14,616 bases of DNA from G020354085 sp964629975 (GCA_964629975.1 CAZVUN010000077.1:1-14616), one strand, 5' to 3'; positions 5,905 to 13,650 are shown, counted from the stretch's first letter. Numbers and translations: made by a program. Notes: generated by a model not told the origin, from the letters alone.

Positions 5905-7584
5905 ATGGCCAGCGACACGCCGCGCATGAAATACGCGACATCAGGCTCAGCGTCTTGGGGCAAGCGCGCACGGCGTGCTGGCCGGTGCCTGCTCGCCTGG
6001 ATGCTGGCATGCGCCGCGGCCGTCGCCGAGACGGGCGCGACCCAAACGGTGCGCATCGGCGTCATCACCCCGCCGGGCGAACCGCATCTGCTAGAGCGCT
6101 GGACCCTGACCGCGAGCTATCTCGCCGCTGCGCTGCCGGCGCACCGCTTCGAGACCGTGGCGCTGGGTGAATCCGAGCCCGGCACGGCGCTGGCACGCGC
6201 CCAGGTCGACTTCGTGGTTGCACCGCCTGCGGAATATGCCGCGCTCGAGGTGACGCACGGCGCCACGCGCCTGCTCACGCTGCGCACCGCGGTGCAGGGC
6301 TTCGGCGTGAGCGAGGTCGGCGCCGTGATTGTCGTGCGCGACGATCGCCGCGAGCTGCAGACGCTCGCCGATCTCAAGGGCCGGACGCTGGCGGCCGCAA
6401 GCCGCGATTCCTTCGAAGGCTTTCAGATGGCGTGGTACGAGCTCAAGCGCGCCGGGCTCGATCCGTTTCGCGATCTTGCGAGGGTCGAGTTTCTCGGTAC
6501 CGCACCGGAGCGCGTGCTCGGTGCCGTGCTCGACGGCACCGCCGATGCCGGCACGGTGCGTACCGGCAGTCTCGAATACCTGACGGCGATCGGCGCGCTC
6601 GAACCCGGCGCCGTGCGCGTGCTCAACCTGCAGGTGCACGACGGCTTTCCGTTCGCGGCCAGCACGCGCCTGTATCCGGACTGGGCGTTTGCGCGACTGC
6701 CGCAGACCAGGAGCGAGCTGGTACGCAAGGTGATGCTGGCGCTCCTGCAGATGACGCCGGCCAGCGCCGCGGCGCGCGCCACCGAGGCCGCCGGCTGGAC
6801 GCGCCCGCAGGACTACGGACCGGTGCACGAGCTGCTGCGCGAGCTCGGCCTGGGGCCGTATGCCGGTTTGGGCGGCTGGCGGGCGTGGCAGCTGCTGCGC
6901 CAGCACTGGCAGCTCAGCCTGGCGTTCGGCGTCGCGCTGTTCGCGCTCAGCCTGCTGGTCGTGCACTACCTGCGCCTGGTGCGCCGGCTGCGTGCCTCGG
7001 AGCGCAAACTGCTCGAGATTCGCCACGAGCTCGAGTCCTCGAACGCCGTCCTGCAGCAGCGCTCGACCACCGATGGACTCACCGGGCTCGCCAACCGGCG
7101 TGTGTTCGACGAGACGCTCGAACGCGAGTGGACGCGCGCCATGCGCAATGGCGCGCCGCTCGCCGTCATTCTCACCGACATCGATCTGTTCAAGCGGCAC
7201 AACGACACCTACGGCCACCAGGCGGGTGACGAGTGCCTGCGCCAGGTGGCGGCGACCCTGGCGCGCACGGTCAAGCGTTCCGGCGACCTGATCGCGCGCT
7301 ACGGCGGCGAGGAGTTCGCGGTGATCCTGCCGAGCACCGATATCCGGGGCGCGGCGGCGGCGGCCGAGCGCATGCGCGTGGCGGTCGAGCGCATCAAGCT
7401 CGCGCACATCAACTCCCCGACGCGCGCCGATGTGACCGTCAGCCTCGGCGTGGCCGCGGTCGTGCCGACGCGCGCCTTGAGCGCGCATGCGCTCATCGAG
7501 GCGGCCGACCAGGCGCTCTACCAGGCCAAGGCGGTCGGCCGCAACCAGGTGATCCTGGCCGATCTCAACGCCGCGGCCGCCTGA
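5905..7584 (+). CDS. Diguanylate cyclase with periplasmic PhnD-like sensor domain
   Basis: The protein has 559 residues. The order is a signal sequence (about 21-41), a PhnD/phosphonate-type substrate-binding domain (about 48-315), one membrane helix (about 338-356), a short coiled linker (365-388) and a GGDEF domain (about 389-555). The active site reads GGEEF (467-471), an accepted catalytic form. DIDLFKRHND (425-434) supplies the metal and substrate residues. An RxxD inhibitory site (RSGD, 458-461) sits five residues upstream, so product feedback by c-di-GMP is expected. The protein should convert two GTP to c-di-GMP in response to a periplasmic ligand. The ligand is unknown; PhnD-like sensors bind phosphonates, tetrathionate (TtrS) and other oxyanions. 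ATG 5905 is used; ATG 5926 is an alternative seven codons later with no better ribosome site. Confidence 0.9.
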   Translation: MASDTPRMKYATSGSASWGKRARRAGRCLLAWMLACAAAVAETGATQTVRIGVITPPGEPHLLERWTLTASYLAAALPAHRFETVALGESEPGTALARAQVDFVVAPPAEYAALEVTHGATRLLTLRTAVQGFGVSEVGAVIVVRDDRRELQTLADLKGRTLAAASRDSFEGFQMAWYELKRAGLDPFRDLARVEFLGTAPERVLGAVLDGTADAGTVRTGSLEYLTAIGALEPGAVRVLNLQVHDGFPFAASTRLYPDWAFARLPQTRSELVRKVMLALLQMTPASAAARATEAAGWTRPQDYGPVHELLRELGLGPYAGLGGWRAWQLLRQHWQLSLAFGVALFALSLLVVHYLRLVRRLRASERKLLEIRHELESSNAVLQQRSTTDGLTGLANRRVFDETLEREWTRAMRNGAPLAVILTDIDLFKRHNDTYGHQAGDECLRQVAATLARTVKRSGDLIARYGGEEFAVILPSTDIRGAAAAAERMRVAVERIKLAHINSPTRADVTVSLGVAAVVPTRALSAHALIEAADQALYQAKAVGRNQVILADLNAAAA

Positions 7585-7596
7585 GGCGCCGGGCGC

Positions 7597-7610
7597 AGCC
7601 CGATCGGGCT
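7597..7610. terminator. Short palindrome between convergent genes (possible weak bidirectional terminator)
   Basis: AGCCCGATCGGGCT is a perfect 14-nt palindrome in the 32-bp gap between the stop of the cyclase gene (7584) and the stop of nadC (7617). It can form a 5-bp stem with a 4-base loop. There is no real T-run on either side, so it is at best a weak transcription stop. Confidence 0.3.
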
Positions 7611-7616
7611 TGCCGC

Positions 7617-8462
7617 CTAGCGGCCGCTGGCGCGCAGGCGCATCGACAGGTCGATGGCGCGCACGTGCTTGGTCAGGGCGCCGATCGAGATATCGTTGAC
7701 CCCGGTCTCGGCCACGGCGCGCACGTTCTCGAGCGTGATGCCGCCGGAGGCCTCGAGGCGGGCGCGCCCCTGGGTTTCCTGCACGGCCTCGCGCAGGCGC
7801 TTGAGGCTGAAATTGTCCAGCAGCAGCCGATCGGCGCCGGCCGCGAGCGCCTCGCGCAGTTGCCCGATATCCTCGACCTCGACCTCGACCACGGTGCCGG
7901 GGGGCGCCGCGTGCCGCGCGGCGGTGACGGCCGCGCGCACGCTGCCGGCAGCGGCGATGTGGTTCTCCTTGATGAGGATGGCATCGTAGAGTCCCATGCG
8001 GTGATTGTGCCCGCCGCCGCAACGCACCGCGTACTTCTGCGCACGCCGCAGTCCCGGTACGGTCTTGCGCGTATCGAGGATCGCAGCGCCGGTGCCGGCG
8101 ACGGCGTCGACGTAGCGGCGCGTGACCGTGGCGGTACCCGACAGGAGCTGCAGGAAGTTGAGCGCGCTGCGCTCGCCGGTCAGCAGCGCCCGCACCGGAC
8201 CGGTCAGCAGACAAAGGATCTGCCCGGACTGAACGCGCGCGCCGTCATGCGCCTGCCACTCGACGCGGATCGCGCGGTCGAGCAGACGGAAGGTTTCCTC
8301 GAACCATGCCGTGCCGCACAGCACCGCGTCCTCGCGCGTGATGACCTGCGCCTCGGCCTGCGCGCCGGCCGGCAGCAGCGCGGCGGTCAGATCGCCGCTG
8401 CCCACATCTTCGGCGAGCGCGCGACGCACGTCCTCGGCGATGTCGTGCGGCAGGGCTGGCAC
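7617..8462 (-). CDS. nadC: Nicotinate-nucleotide pyrophosphorylase (quinolinate phosphoribosyltransferase)
   Basis: The protein has 281 residues, the standard length. It converts quinolinate and PRPP to nicotinate mononucleotide, CO2 and pyrophosphate in de novo NAD synthesis. Conserved landmarks are all present: EDVGSGDLTA (18-27), LTGERSALNFLQLLSG (94-109), LDTRKTVPGLR (129-139), the CGGGHNHRMGL loop (148-158), LIKENH (163-168), EVEVED (193-198), LLLDNF (213-218) and EASGG (237-241). The start is GTG at 8462-8460, only two bases after the stop codon of nhaD (8465), so the genes form an operon and are probably translationally coupled. The same frame stays open far upstream, but that extension is antisense to the UMF1 gene and overlaps nhaD, so it is not real. 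No nadA or nadB is in the window. Confidence 0.95.
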   Translation of the reverse strand: MPALPHDIAEDVRRALAEDVGSGDLTAALLPAGAQAEAQVITREDAVLCGTAWFEETFRLLDRAIRVEWQAHDGARVQSGQILCLLTGPVRALLTGERSALNFLQLLSGTATVTRRYVDAVAGTGAAILDTRKTVPGLRRAQKYAVRCGGGHNHRMGLYDAILIKENHIAAAGSVRAAVTAARHAAPPGTVVEVEVEDIGQLREALAAGADRLLLDNFSLKRLREAVQETQGRARLEASGGITLENVRAVAETGVNDISIGALTKHVRAIDLSMRLRASGR

Positions 8463-8464
8463 GG

Positions 8465-9886
8465 CTAGAACATCCCGCGATTGAGCAGGAAGTGCACCCA
8501 GATGCTGGCGGCATAGCCGAGCGCGATCGCCCAGGTCCACTTGAGGTGCGCGAAGAACGTGTAGATGCCGCGCGCCTGGCCCATGAGCGCGACGCCGGCG
8601 GCCGAGCCGATCGACAGCAGCGAGCCGCCAACGCCGGCGGTGAGCGTCACCAGCAGCCACTGGCCGAGGGCCATGTCCGGATTCATGCTGAGCACGGCGA
8701 ACATGATGGGGATGTTGTCGATCAGCGCAGAGGCGATGCCGATCAGGATGTTGGCCGTGCTTGGGCCCAGACCGGAGTAGAGGCTCTGCGACAACAGCGC
8801 GAGATAGCCGAACGCGCCGAGCCCGCCGACGCACAGCACCACACCGTAGAAGAACATGAGCGTGTCCCACTCCACGCGCTTCATCGAGATGAAGATGTCG
8901 AACGGCTTGACCGCCGGTTTGTAGCCCTCGGGCAGGTTGAGCGCGGCGAATTCCGGGCCACCGACGAAGGTATCGCGCAGCTCGTGGCGACGGATGACGT
9001 AGCCGAAGATCTTGAGCAGCCCGAGCCCGGTCATCATGCCGAGGAACGGCGGCAGGTGCAGGTAGTGATGCAGCGCCACGGTGGTGGCGATGCTTGCCAG
9101 GAACAGCGCGATCACGGTGAACCCGCCGAACTTGACGTCGACGCGCTCGCTGCTGGCCGTCGGGCGCCCCGCGGCAACCGTGAGCGACATCAGCAGCGCG
9201 GGCACCAGCCAGTTGACCAGCGACGGCAAGAACAGGGCAAAGAACTCCTCGAACCGGACCATGCCCTTCTGCCAGACCATCAGGGTAGTGATGTCGCCGA
9301 ACGGCGAGAAGGCGCCGCCGGCGTTGGCGGCGACCACGATGTTGATGCAGGCCACCACGATGAAGCGCCTGTTGTCGCCCGCTACGGCGAGCGCCACCGC
9401 CGCCATGAGCAGCGCGGTCGTGAGGTTGTCGGCCAGCGGCGAGATGAAGAAGGCGAGCAGGCCGGTCAGCCAGTAGATCGTGCGCAGCGAGAAGCCCGAG
9501 CGTACCAGCCACGAGCGCAGCGCCTTGAAGACGTGGCGCTCCTCCATGGTATTGATGAAGGTCATGGCCGACAGCAGGAACAGCAGCAGCTCGGCATACT
9601 CCACCAGGTCTGCGCGCAGCCGCTGGGTCGCGACCCCGGTGAGGTCGGCCTGCCCGTAGGCGAACGCCACCAGCGCCCAGATGATGCCGGCGGCGACGAT
9701 GACCGGCTTGGACTTGCGCAGGTGCGAGAACTCCTCGCTGATGACGACGGCATAGGCGGCCACGAAGATCGCGAGCGCCGCCAGCGCGGCGGTCGTGCCG
9801 GTGAGATTGACGGTCGGAATCTCGGCCGCGGCGTGCGCGAGGTCGGGCAGGGCGGCGGCCAGGGCAGCGAGCAGCAGGCGGTGCAT
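8465..9886 (-). CDS. nhaD: NhaD-family sodium/proton antiporter
   Basis: The protein has 473 residues with a signal-like N-terminus (MHRLLLAALAAALPDLAHA) and about twelve further membrane segments. NhaD proteins (ion transporter superfamily) exchange Na+ or Li+ for protons at neutral to alkaline pH. The paired re-entrant ion-site motifs are clear: SPLADNLTTALLM (149-161), GGAFSPFGDITTLM (190-203), SALIDNIPIMFA (386-397) and GGSLLSIGSAAGVALMG (420-436). The start is ATG at 9886, with AAGGA about ten bases upstream. An open extension back to 10105 lacks any family similarity and overlaps the divergent gene, so I exclude it. It is followed two bases later by nadC. The antiporter fits a halophilic, alkaliphilic or marine lifestyle. 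Confidence 0.92.
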   Translation of the reverse strand: MHRLLLAALAAALPDLAHAAAEIPTVNLTGTTAALAALAIFVAAYAVVISEEFSHLRKSKPVIVAAGIIWALVAFAYGQADLTGVATQRLRADLVEYAELLLFLLSAMTFINTMEERHVFKALRSWLVRSGFSLRTIYWLTGLLAFFISPLADNLTTALLMAAVALAVAGDNRRFIVVACINIVVAANAGGAFSPFGDITTLMVWQKGMVRFEEFFALFLPSLVNWLVPALLMSLTVAAGRPTASSERVDVKFGGFTVIALFLASIATTVALHHYLHLPPFLGMMTGLGLLKIFGYVIRRHELRDTFVGGPEFAALNLPEGYKPAVKPFDIFISMKRVEWDTLMFFYGVVLCVGGLGAFGYLALLSQSLYSGLGPSTANILIGIASALIDNIPIMFAVLSMNPDMALGQWLLVTLTAGVGGSLLSIGSAAGVALMGQARGIYTFFAHLKWTWAIALGYAASIWVHFLLNRGMF

Positions 9887-9941
9887 GGAGCGGTTGTCCT
9901 TGTGGGTCTGGGCGAGCGGTGGGCGGCGCAGGTTGCGCGGG

Positions 9942-9947
9942 ATTGTA
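9942..9947 (-). promoter_or_regulatory. -10 element of the nhaD-nadC promoter
   Basis: Read on the minus strand this is TACAAT, one base off consensus, in GC-rich DNA. Transcription would start near 9935, about 49 nt before the nhaD ATG. The -35 region (TGGCTG at a 17-bp spacing) is weak. Confidence 0.45.
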
Positions 9948-9986
9948 CGGCCCGGCCCGCCGGCCAGCCATAGGCCGCCCGGCGGC

Positions 9987-10015
9987 TTGCCAGGCGGCGC
10001 CGCATTGTCGATAGT
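9987..10015 (+). promoter_or_regulatory. Possible promoter of the UMF1 transporter gene
   Basis: TTGCCA (9987-9992) and GATAGT (10010-10015) are 17 bp apart, a plausible sigma70 pair pointing away from nhaD. Transcription would start around 10022, at or next to the GTG chosen as the gene start, which would give a leaderless or near-leaderless message. Confidence 0.4.
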
Positions 10016-10022
10016 GGCACGC

Positions 10023-11336
10023 GTGACCGCCCCGACCGCATCGTCCGCTGTGCCGCCTGTGACGCGGCGCGAAATCCTCGCCTGGGCGATGTTCGATTTC
10101 GCCAACTCCGGCTATACCACCGTGGTGCTGACCGCGGTCTTCAACGCCTACTTCGTCGGTGTGGTGGCCGGCCGGGGCGGCGCGGACGACGGCCGCGCGA
10201 CACTGCTGTGGACGGTGGCGATGGGCATCACCAATCTCGTCATCCTCGTGAGCGCCCCGGTGCTCGGGGCGATGGCCGACTTCGGCGCGCACAAGAAGCG
10301 CTTCCTGCTTGCCTCGACCATCGGTTGCGTGGTGTTCACCGCCGCGCTCGCCACCGTCGGGCCGGGCGACGTCGTCGCGGGCATGGTGCTGGTGACGCTC
10401 GCCAGCATCATGTTCGGCACCGGCGAGAATCTGATCGCCGGCTTCCTGCCCGAGATCGCGCGCGCCGAGGACATGGGGCGCATCTCCGGCTACGGCTGGT
10501 CGCTCGGCTATATCGGCGGATTGCTGGTGCTGGCGCTGTGCCTGGCGTACGTGCGCTGGGGCGAGGCGCACGGCCAGGCCGCGGCCGACTACGTGCCGGT
10601 CACCATGCTGATCACCGCCGCGGCCTTTGCGCTCGCCGCGCTGCCGACCTTCGTGTGGTTGCGCGAGCGCGCGCGCCCGAGCGCCTTGCCGGCGGGCGAG
10701 CACTACTGGCGCATCGGTTTCGCGCGCGTGCGCGAGACCTGGCAGCATGCGCGCCAGTTCCAGGACCTGTTCCGCTTTCTCGTCACGCTCGCCGTGTACT
10801 ATTGCGGCATCCACACCGTGATCGTGCTGGCCGCCGTGTACGCGCAGGAGGTGATGGGCTTCGCCACGCGCGAAACGATCCTGCTCATCCTGGTGGTGAA
10901 TGTCACGGCGGCGGTCGGCGCGTTTGCCTTCGGCCAGCTGCAGGACCGGTTCGGCTCGGTGCGCACGCTGATGGCGACGCTGCTCGTCTGGATCGGTGCA
11001 CTGGGGGTTGCCTACCTGACCGCGACGCGCGCCGGCTTCTGGCTGGCGGCCAACCTGATCGGCATCGCGCTCGGTTCCAGCCAGTCGGCGGGGCGCGCGC
11101 TGGTCGGGCAGTTCTCGCCCGCCGGGCGCTCCGGGGAGTTCTTCGGCCTGTGGGGTCTGGCCGGCAAGAGCGCGGCGATCGTGGGACCGGTCAGCTACGG
11201 CATCATCACCTACGTCTCGCGCGGCAACCATCGGCTGGCGCTGCTCGCCACGGCCGGCTTCTTCGCGCTCGGCCTGGTGCTGCTGCTGCGGGTCGATGAG
11301 CGGCGCGGGCGCGCCGCGGCGCTGCGCGGGGAGTGA
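10023..11336 (+). CDS. UMF1-type MFS transporter (Atg22-like)
   Basis: The protein has 437 residues and about twelve membrane segments. UMF1 (unknown major facilitator 1) transporters resemble yeast Atg22, a vacuolar amino-acid exporter; bacterial substrates are unknown. Family signatures are REILAWAMFDFANSGYTT (16-33), PVLGAMADFGAHKKR (79-93), FLPEIA (141-146) with RISGYGWSLGYIGG (153-166), GSSQSAGRAL (351-360) and FFGLWGLAGKSAAIVGP (373-389). The start is uncertain: GTG 10023, GTG 10014 or TTG 10005, none with a good ribosome binding site. I chose 10023 because the sequence from there matches the usual short N-terminus before REILAW. The frame is open further left, but that part has no family match and is antisense to nhaD. 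Its TGA overlaps the GTG of the acyltransferase gene by four bases. Confidence 0.87.
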   Translation: MTAPTASSAVPPVTRREILAWAMFDFANSGYTTVVLTAVFNAYFVGVVAGRGGADDGRATLLWTVAMGITNLVILVSAPVLGAMADFGAHKKRFLLASTIGCVVFTAALATVGPGDVVAGMVLVTLASIMFGTGENLIAGFLPEIARAEDMGRISGYGWSLGYIGGLLVLALCLAYVRWGEAHGQAAADYVPVTMLITAAAFALAALPTFVWLRERARPSALPAGEHYWRIGFARVRETWQHARQFQDLFRFLVTLAVYYCGIHTVIVLAAVYAQEVMGFATRETILLILVVNVTAAVGAFAFGQLQDRFGSVRTLMATLLVWIGALGVAYLTATRAGFWLAANLIGIALGSSQSAGRALVGQFSPAGRSGEFFGLWGLAGKSAAIVGPVSYGIITYVSRGNHRLALLATAGFFALGLVLLLRVDERRGRAAALRGE

Positions 11337-12097
11337 AATCGCCCGGCGGCGCCACTATCATCAGGGTCATCGGAACCACCAATCACGTGCCGGCCTCACC
11401 CCTCCTGTTGGTCTTGCCAGTCCTCGGCCTTGCGGCCCTCTGGCTGCTGTGGCGCTGGGGCGTGCGCCATTGCGAGGCGGCCAATGTCGCCGACTGGGGT
11501 CATCCCTGGCTCAACCGGCTCGACGGGCTCAACCGCATCTTCTGCCGGCGGTTCCATCGTCTCGAGCACGACACGGTGCAGCTGCCGGCGCAGGGACCGG
11601 CGCTGGTGGTGGCCAACCACGTCTCCGGTCTCGACCCGCTGCTCATGATCGCGGCCAGCCCGCGGCCGCTGCGCTTTCTGATCGCGCGCGAGCAGTACGA
11701 TCGCTGGTACCTGCGCGGCCTGTTTCGCGCCATCGGCTGCATCCCGGTCGAGCGCACGCGCAACCCGCGCGCGGCGCTGCGCGCGGCGCGCGCGGCGCTC
11801 GCGCGCGGGGAGGTGGTGGCGCTGTTCCCGCACGGGCGCATCCACCTCGATCATCACCCGCCGGCGCCGCTCAAGCGCGGGGTGGTGACGCTGGCGCAGC
11901 TGACCGGTGCGCCGATCGTGCCGCTGCGCGTCGAGGGCGTACGGGCCCAGGGGCTCACGGTGCCGGCGGTGTTCGTGCGCTCGCGCGCGCGGCTGTATCG
12001 CCTGGCCACACTGCACATCCACGACACCCACCCCGACACCCTGTTGCACCAGCTGGCCGACATGCTGGCCGGCCGTCGCCCGAGCGGCGCGTCATGA
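11333..12097 (+). CDS. PlsC-like lysophospholipid acyltransferase
   Basis: The protein has 254 residues with an N-terminal membrane helix (about 22-42). The PlsC acyltransferase blocks are present: NHVSGLD (95-101, catalytic His96 and Asp101), GCIPVERTR (135-143), FPHGRIH (165-171) and APIVPLRVEG (193-202). Such enzymes acylate lysophospholipids or related acceptors at the inner membrane, usually 1-acyl-glycerol-3-phosphate. Block III normally reads FPEG; here Glu is replaced by His168-like chemistry (FPHG), so the acceptor may differ. GTG at 11333 overlaps the UMF1 stop (GTGA). A second GTG at 11387 could be the true start, because the residues between them look unremarkable. The TGA overlaps the next ATG (ATGA), so it is tightly coupled to the downstream FMN oxidoreductase gene. 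Confidence 0.88.
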   Translation: MKSPGGATIIRVIGTTNHVPASPLLLVLPVLGLAALWLLWRWGVRHCEAANVADWGHPWLNRLDGLNRIFCRRFHRLEHDTVQLPAQGPALVVANHVSGLDPLLMIAASPRPLRFLIAREQYDRWYLRGLFRAIGCIPVERTRNPRAALRAARAALARGEVVALFPHGRIHLDHHPPAPLKRGVVTLAQLTGAPIVPLRVEGVRAQGLTVPAVFVRSRARLYRLATLHIHDTHPDTLLHQLADMLAGRRPSGAS

Positions 12098-13608
12098 GCG
12101 AGGCGCTCGGCACGCTGCACTGGATCGTGGTCACGCTCGGCTGGGGCGGCGGCATCGTCGTGCTGATCCTCACCGTACTGTTCCTGCAGGACATCTTCCA
12201 GAAGCAGCACGCGGTGCGGCGCAACTTCCCGGTGATCGGGCGGTTGCGCTACTTCCTCGAGCGCCAGGGCGAGTACTTCCGTCAGTACTTCTTCGCCGGC
12301 GATCGCCAGGAGCTGCCGTTCAACCGCGCCACGCGCACCTGGATCTACCGCGCCGCCAAGGGCGTGGGGGCGACCATCGGTTTCGGCACGACCAACGATC
12401 TGCGCGAACCGGGCTCGATCCTGTTCGTCAACGCGCCGTTCCCGGTGCAGGAGGAGGAGCGCATGCCGACGCCGCCGCTGCTGATCGGCGACGGCTACTG
12501 CGCACAGCCGTTCCTGGCGCGCTCGATTCTGAATTGCAGCGCCATGAGCTTCGGCGCCGTCTCGGCGCCGGCAGTGCGCGCACTGTCGTTCGGCACCGCG
12601 CAGGCCGGCTGCTGGCTCAACACCGGCGAGGGCGGGCTGGCGCCGCATCACCTGGCCGGCAACGGTGACGTGATCTTCCAGCTCGGCACCGCCAAGTACG
12701 GCATCCGCGAGCTCGATGGCCGCTTCTCGCCCACGCGGGCGCGCGAGCTCGGCAGGTTCGTCAAGGCCTTCGAGGTCAAGCTGTCGCAGGGCGCCAAGCC
12801 CGGCAAGGGCGGCATCCTGCCCGGATCGAAGGTGACGGAGGAGATCGCCGCGATCCGCGGTATTGCGGTCGGCCAGGACTCGATCAGCCCCAACCGCCAC
12901 ACCGACATCGGCAACATCGACGAGCTGCTCGACTTCGTCGTGCGGCTGCGCGACCTGACCGGCTGCCCGGTCGGGGTCAAGACCGCGATCGGCAGCGAGC
13001 TGTTCGTCAACGAGCTGATCGAGGCGGTGTTGCGGCGCGGCCTGGCGGACGCGCCGGACTTTCTCACCATCGACGGTGGCGAGGGCGGGACCGGCGCCGC
13101 GCCGCAGGCGCTCGCCGACCACGTGAGCCTGCCGATCATGGAGGCGCTGCCGATCGCGGCGAGCGCGCTCATCGCGGCGGGCCTCAAGCCACGCATCCGC
13201 CTGGTGGCGAGCGGCAAGCTCGCGACCAGCGCGCGCGCCGCCTGGGCGCTGTGTCTGGGGGCGGATTTCGTCGCGAGCGCGCGCGGCTTCATGTTCGCGC
13301 TCGGCTGCATCCAGTCGCTGCGCTGCCACCAGAACACCTGTCCGACCGGCATCACCACCCACAACAAGCGCCTGCAGCGCGGCCTGGTGGTAGAGGAGAA
13401 GTCGCAGCGCGTGGCCAACTACGTGCGCGCCATGAACCACGAGATCGACATGATCGCGCACTCCTGCGGCCTCAAGCACGCGCGCGAGCTGCGCCGCCGC
13501 CACGCGCGCATCGTCGCCACCGCCGGCAAGAGCGTGCCGCTTGACGTGCTCTACCCCTATCCGAACGATGCGCCGGCGACGGGCGCGCCCCGGGCTGGCC
13601 CGGCGTAA
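12094..13608 (+). CDS. Membrane-anchored FMN-binding glutamate-synthase-like oxidoreductase
   Basis: The protein has 504 residues. One N-terminal membrane helix (about 10-32) precedes a domain matching the FMN/TIM-barrel part of glutamate synthase large subunit. Motifs are SAMSFGAVSAPAVRAL (149-164), LNTGEGG (175-181), QLGTAKYGIR (196-205), KLSQGAKPGKGGILPG (229-244), the flavin-binding GGEGGTGAAP (328-337) and a Cys-x5-Cys-x4-Cys cluster (405, 411, 416) that in GltB binds a 3Fe-4S centre. The glutaminase domain and C-terminal GXGXG helix domain of full GltB (about 1500 residues) are absent, so it is not a complete glutamate synthase. It probably moves electrons to an unknown acceptor, with an unidentified ammonia source if any. 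The ATG overlaps the acyltransferase stop by four bases. Confidence 0.9.
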   Translation: MSEALGTLHWIVVTLGWGGGIVVLILTVLFLQDIFQKQHAVRRNFPVIGRLRYFLERQGEYFRQYFFAGDRQELPFNRATRTWIYRAAKGVGATIGFGTTNDLREPGSILFVNAPFPVQEEERMPTPPLLIGDGYCAQPFLARSILNCSAMSFGAVSAPAVRALSFGTAQAGCWLNTGEGGLAPHHLAGNGDVIFQLGTAKYGIRELDGRFSPTRARELGRFVKAFEVKLSQGAKPGKGGILPGSKVTEEIAAIRGIAVGQDSISPNRHTDIGNIDELLDFVVRLRDLTGCPVGVKTAIGSELFVNELIEAVLRRGLADAPDFLTIDGGEGGTGAAPQALADHVSLPIMEALPIAASALIAAGLKPRIRLVASGKLATSARAAWALCLGADFVASARGFMFALGCIQSLRCHQNTCPTGITTHNKRLQRGLVVEEKSQRVANYVRAMNHEIDMIAHSCGLKHARELRRRHARIVATAGKSVPLDVLYPYPNDAPATGAPRAGPA

Positions 13609-13619
13609 CGGGGAATCGG

Positions 13620-13650
13620 CTTGAAAACCTGGGGGCTTTGCCCCCAATAA
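13620..13650 (+). promoter_or_regulatory. Heat-shock (sigma32-type) promoter of clpB
   Basis: CTTGAAA (13620-13626) matches the sigma32 -35 consensus. After 15 bp, CCCCAAT (13642-13648) matches the -10 CCCCAT-type element. The site lies 33 bp before the clpB ATG, where a heat-shock promoter is expected. A GGGGGC-TTT-GCCCCC hairpin (13631-13645) occupies the spacer and part of the -10. Confidence 0.75.
13631..13645. other. Perfect 6-bp hairpin inside the clpB promoter
   Basis: GGGGGC (13631-13636) and GCCCCC (13640-13645) flank TTT. It sits 22 bp after the stop of the FMN oxidoreductase gene and could help end that transcript, but AATAACC rather than a T-run follows. It might equally be a protein-binding palindrome or simply reflect the C-rich -10. 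Confidence 0.4.

Noticed and set aside
6091..8214. Minus-strand open frame of about 700 codons across the cyclase gene and nadC
   Set aside because: No recognisable motifs; composition is that of an antisense shadow, and it overlaps two well-supported genes.
8492..9973. Plus-strand open frame opposite nhaD
   Set aside because: Glu/Arg/Gln/His/Gly-rich shadow with no hydrophobic segments or motifs, while the minus strand encodes a clear membrane transporter.
9887..10105. N-terminal extension of nhaD to an upstream start at 10105
   Set aside because: The added 73 residues lack family similarity and precede a good signal peptide at 9886; the extension overlaps the divergent transporter gene.
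7617..11231. Minus-strand open frame of about 1200 codons ending in nadC
   Set aside because: Only the last 281 residues match a family (NadC). The rest is low-complexity Arg/Ala/Gln/His-rich antisense of nhaD and the UMF1 gene, a common artefact of high-GC DNA.
11760..11812. GC-only repeat-like run (alternating GCGC) inside the acyltransferase gene
   Set aside because: It encodes an Ala/Arg-rich helix in frame (RAALRAARAALARG) and is explained by codon bias in high-GC DNA.
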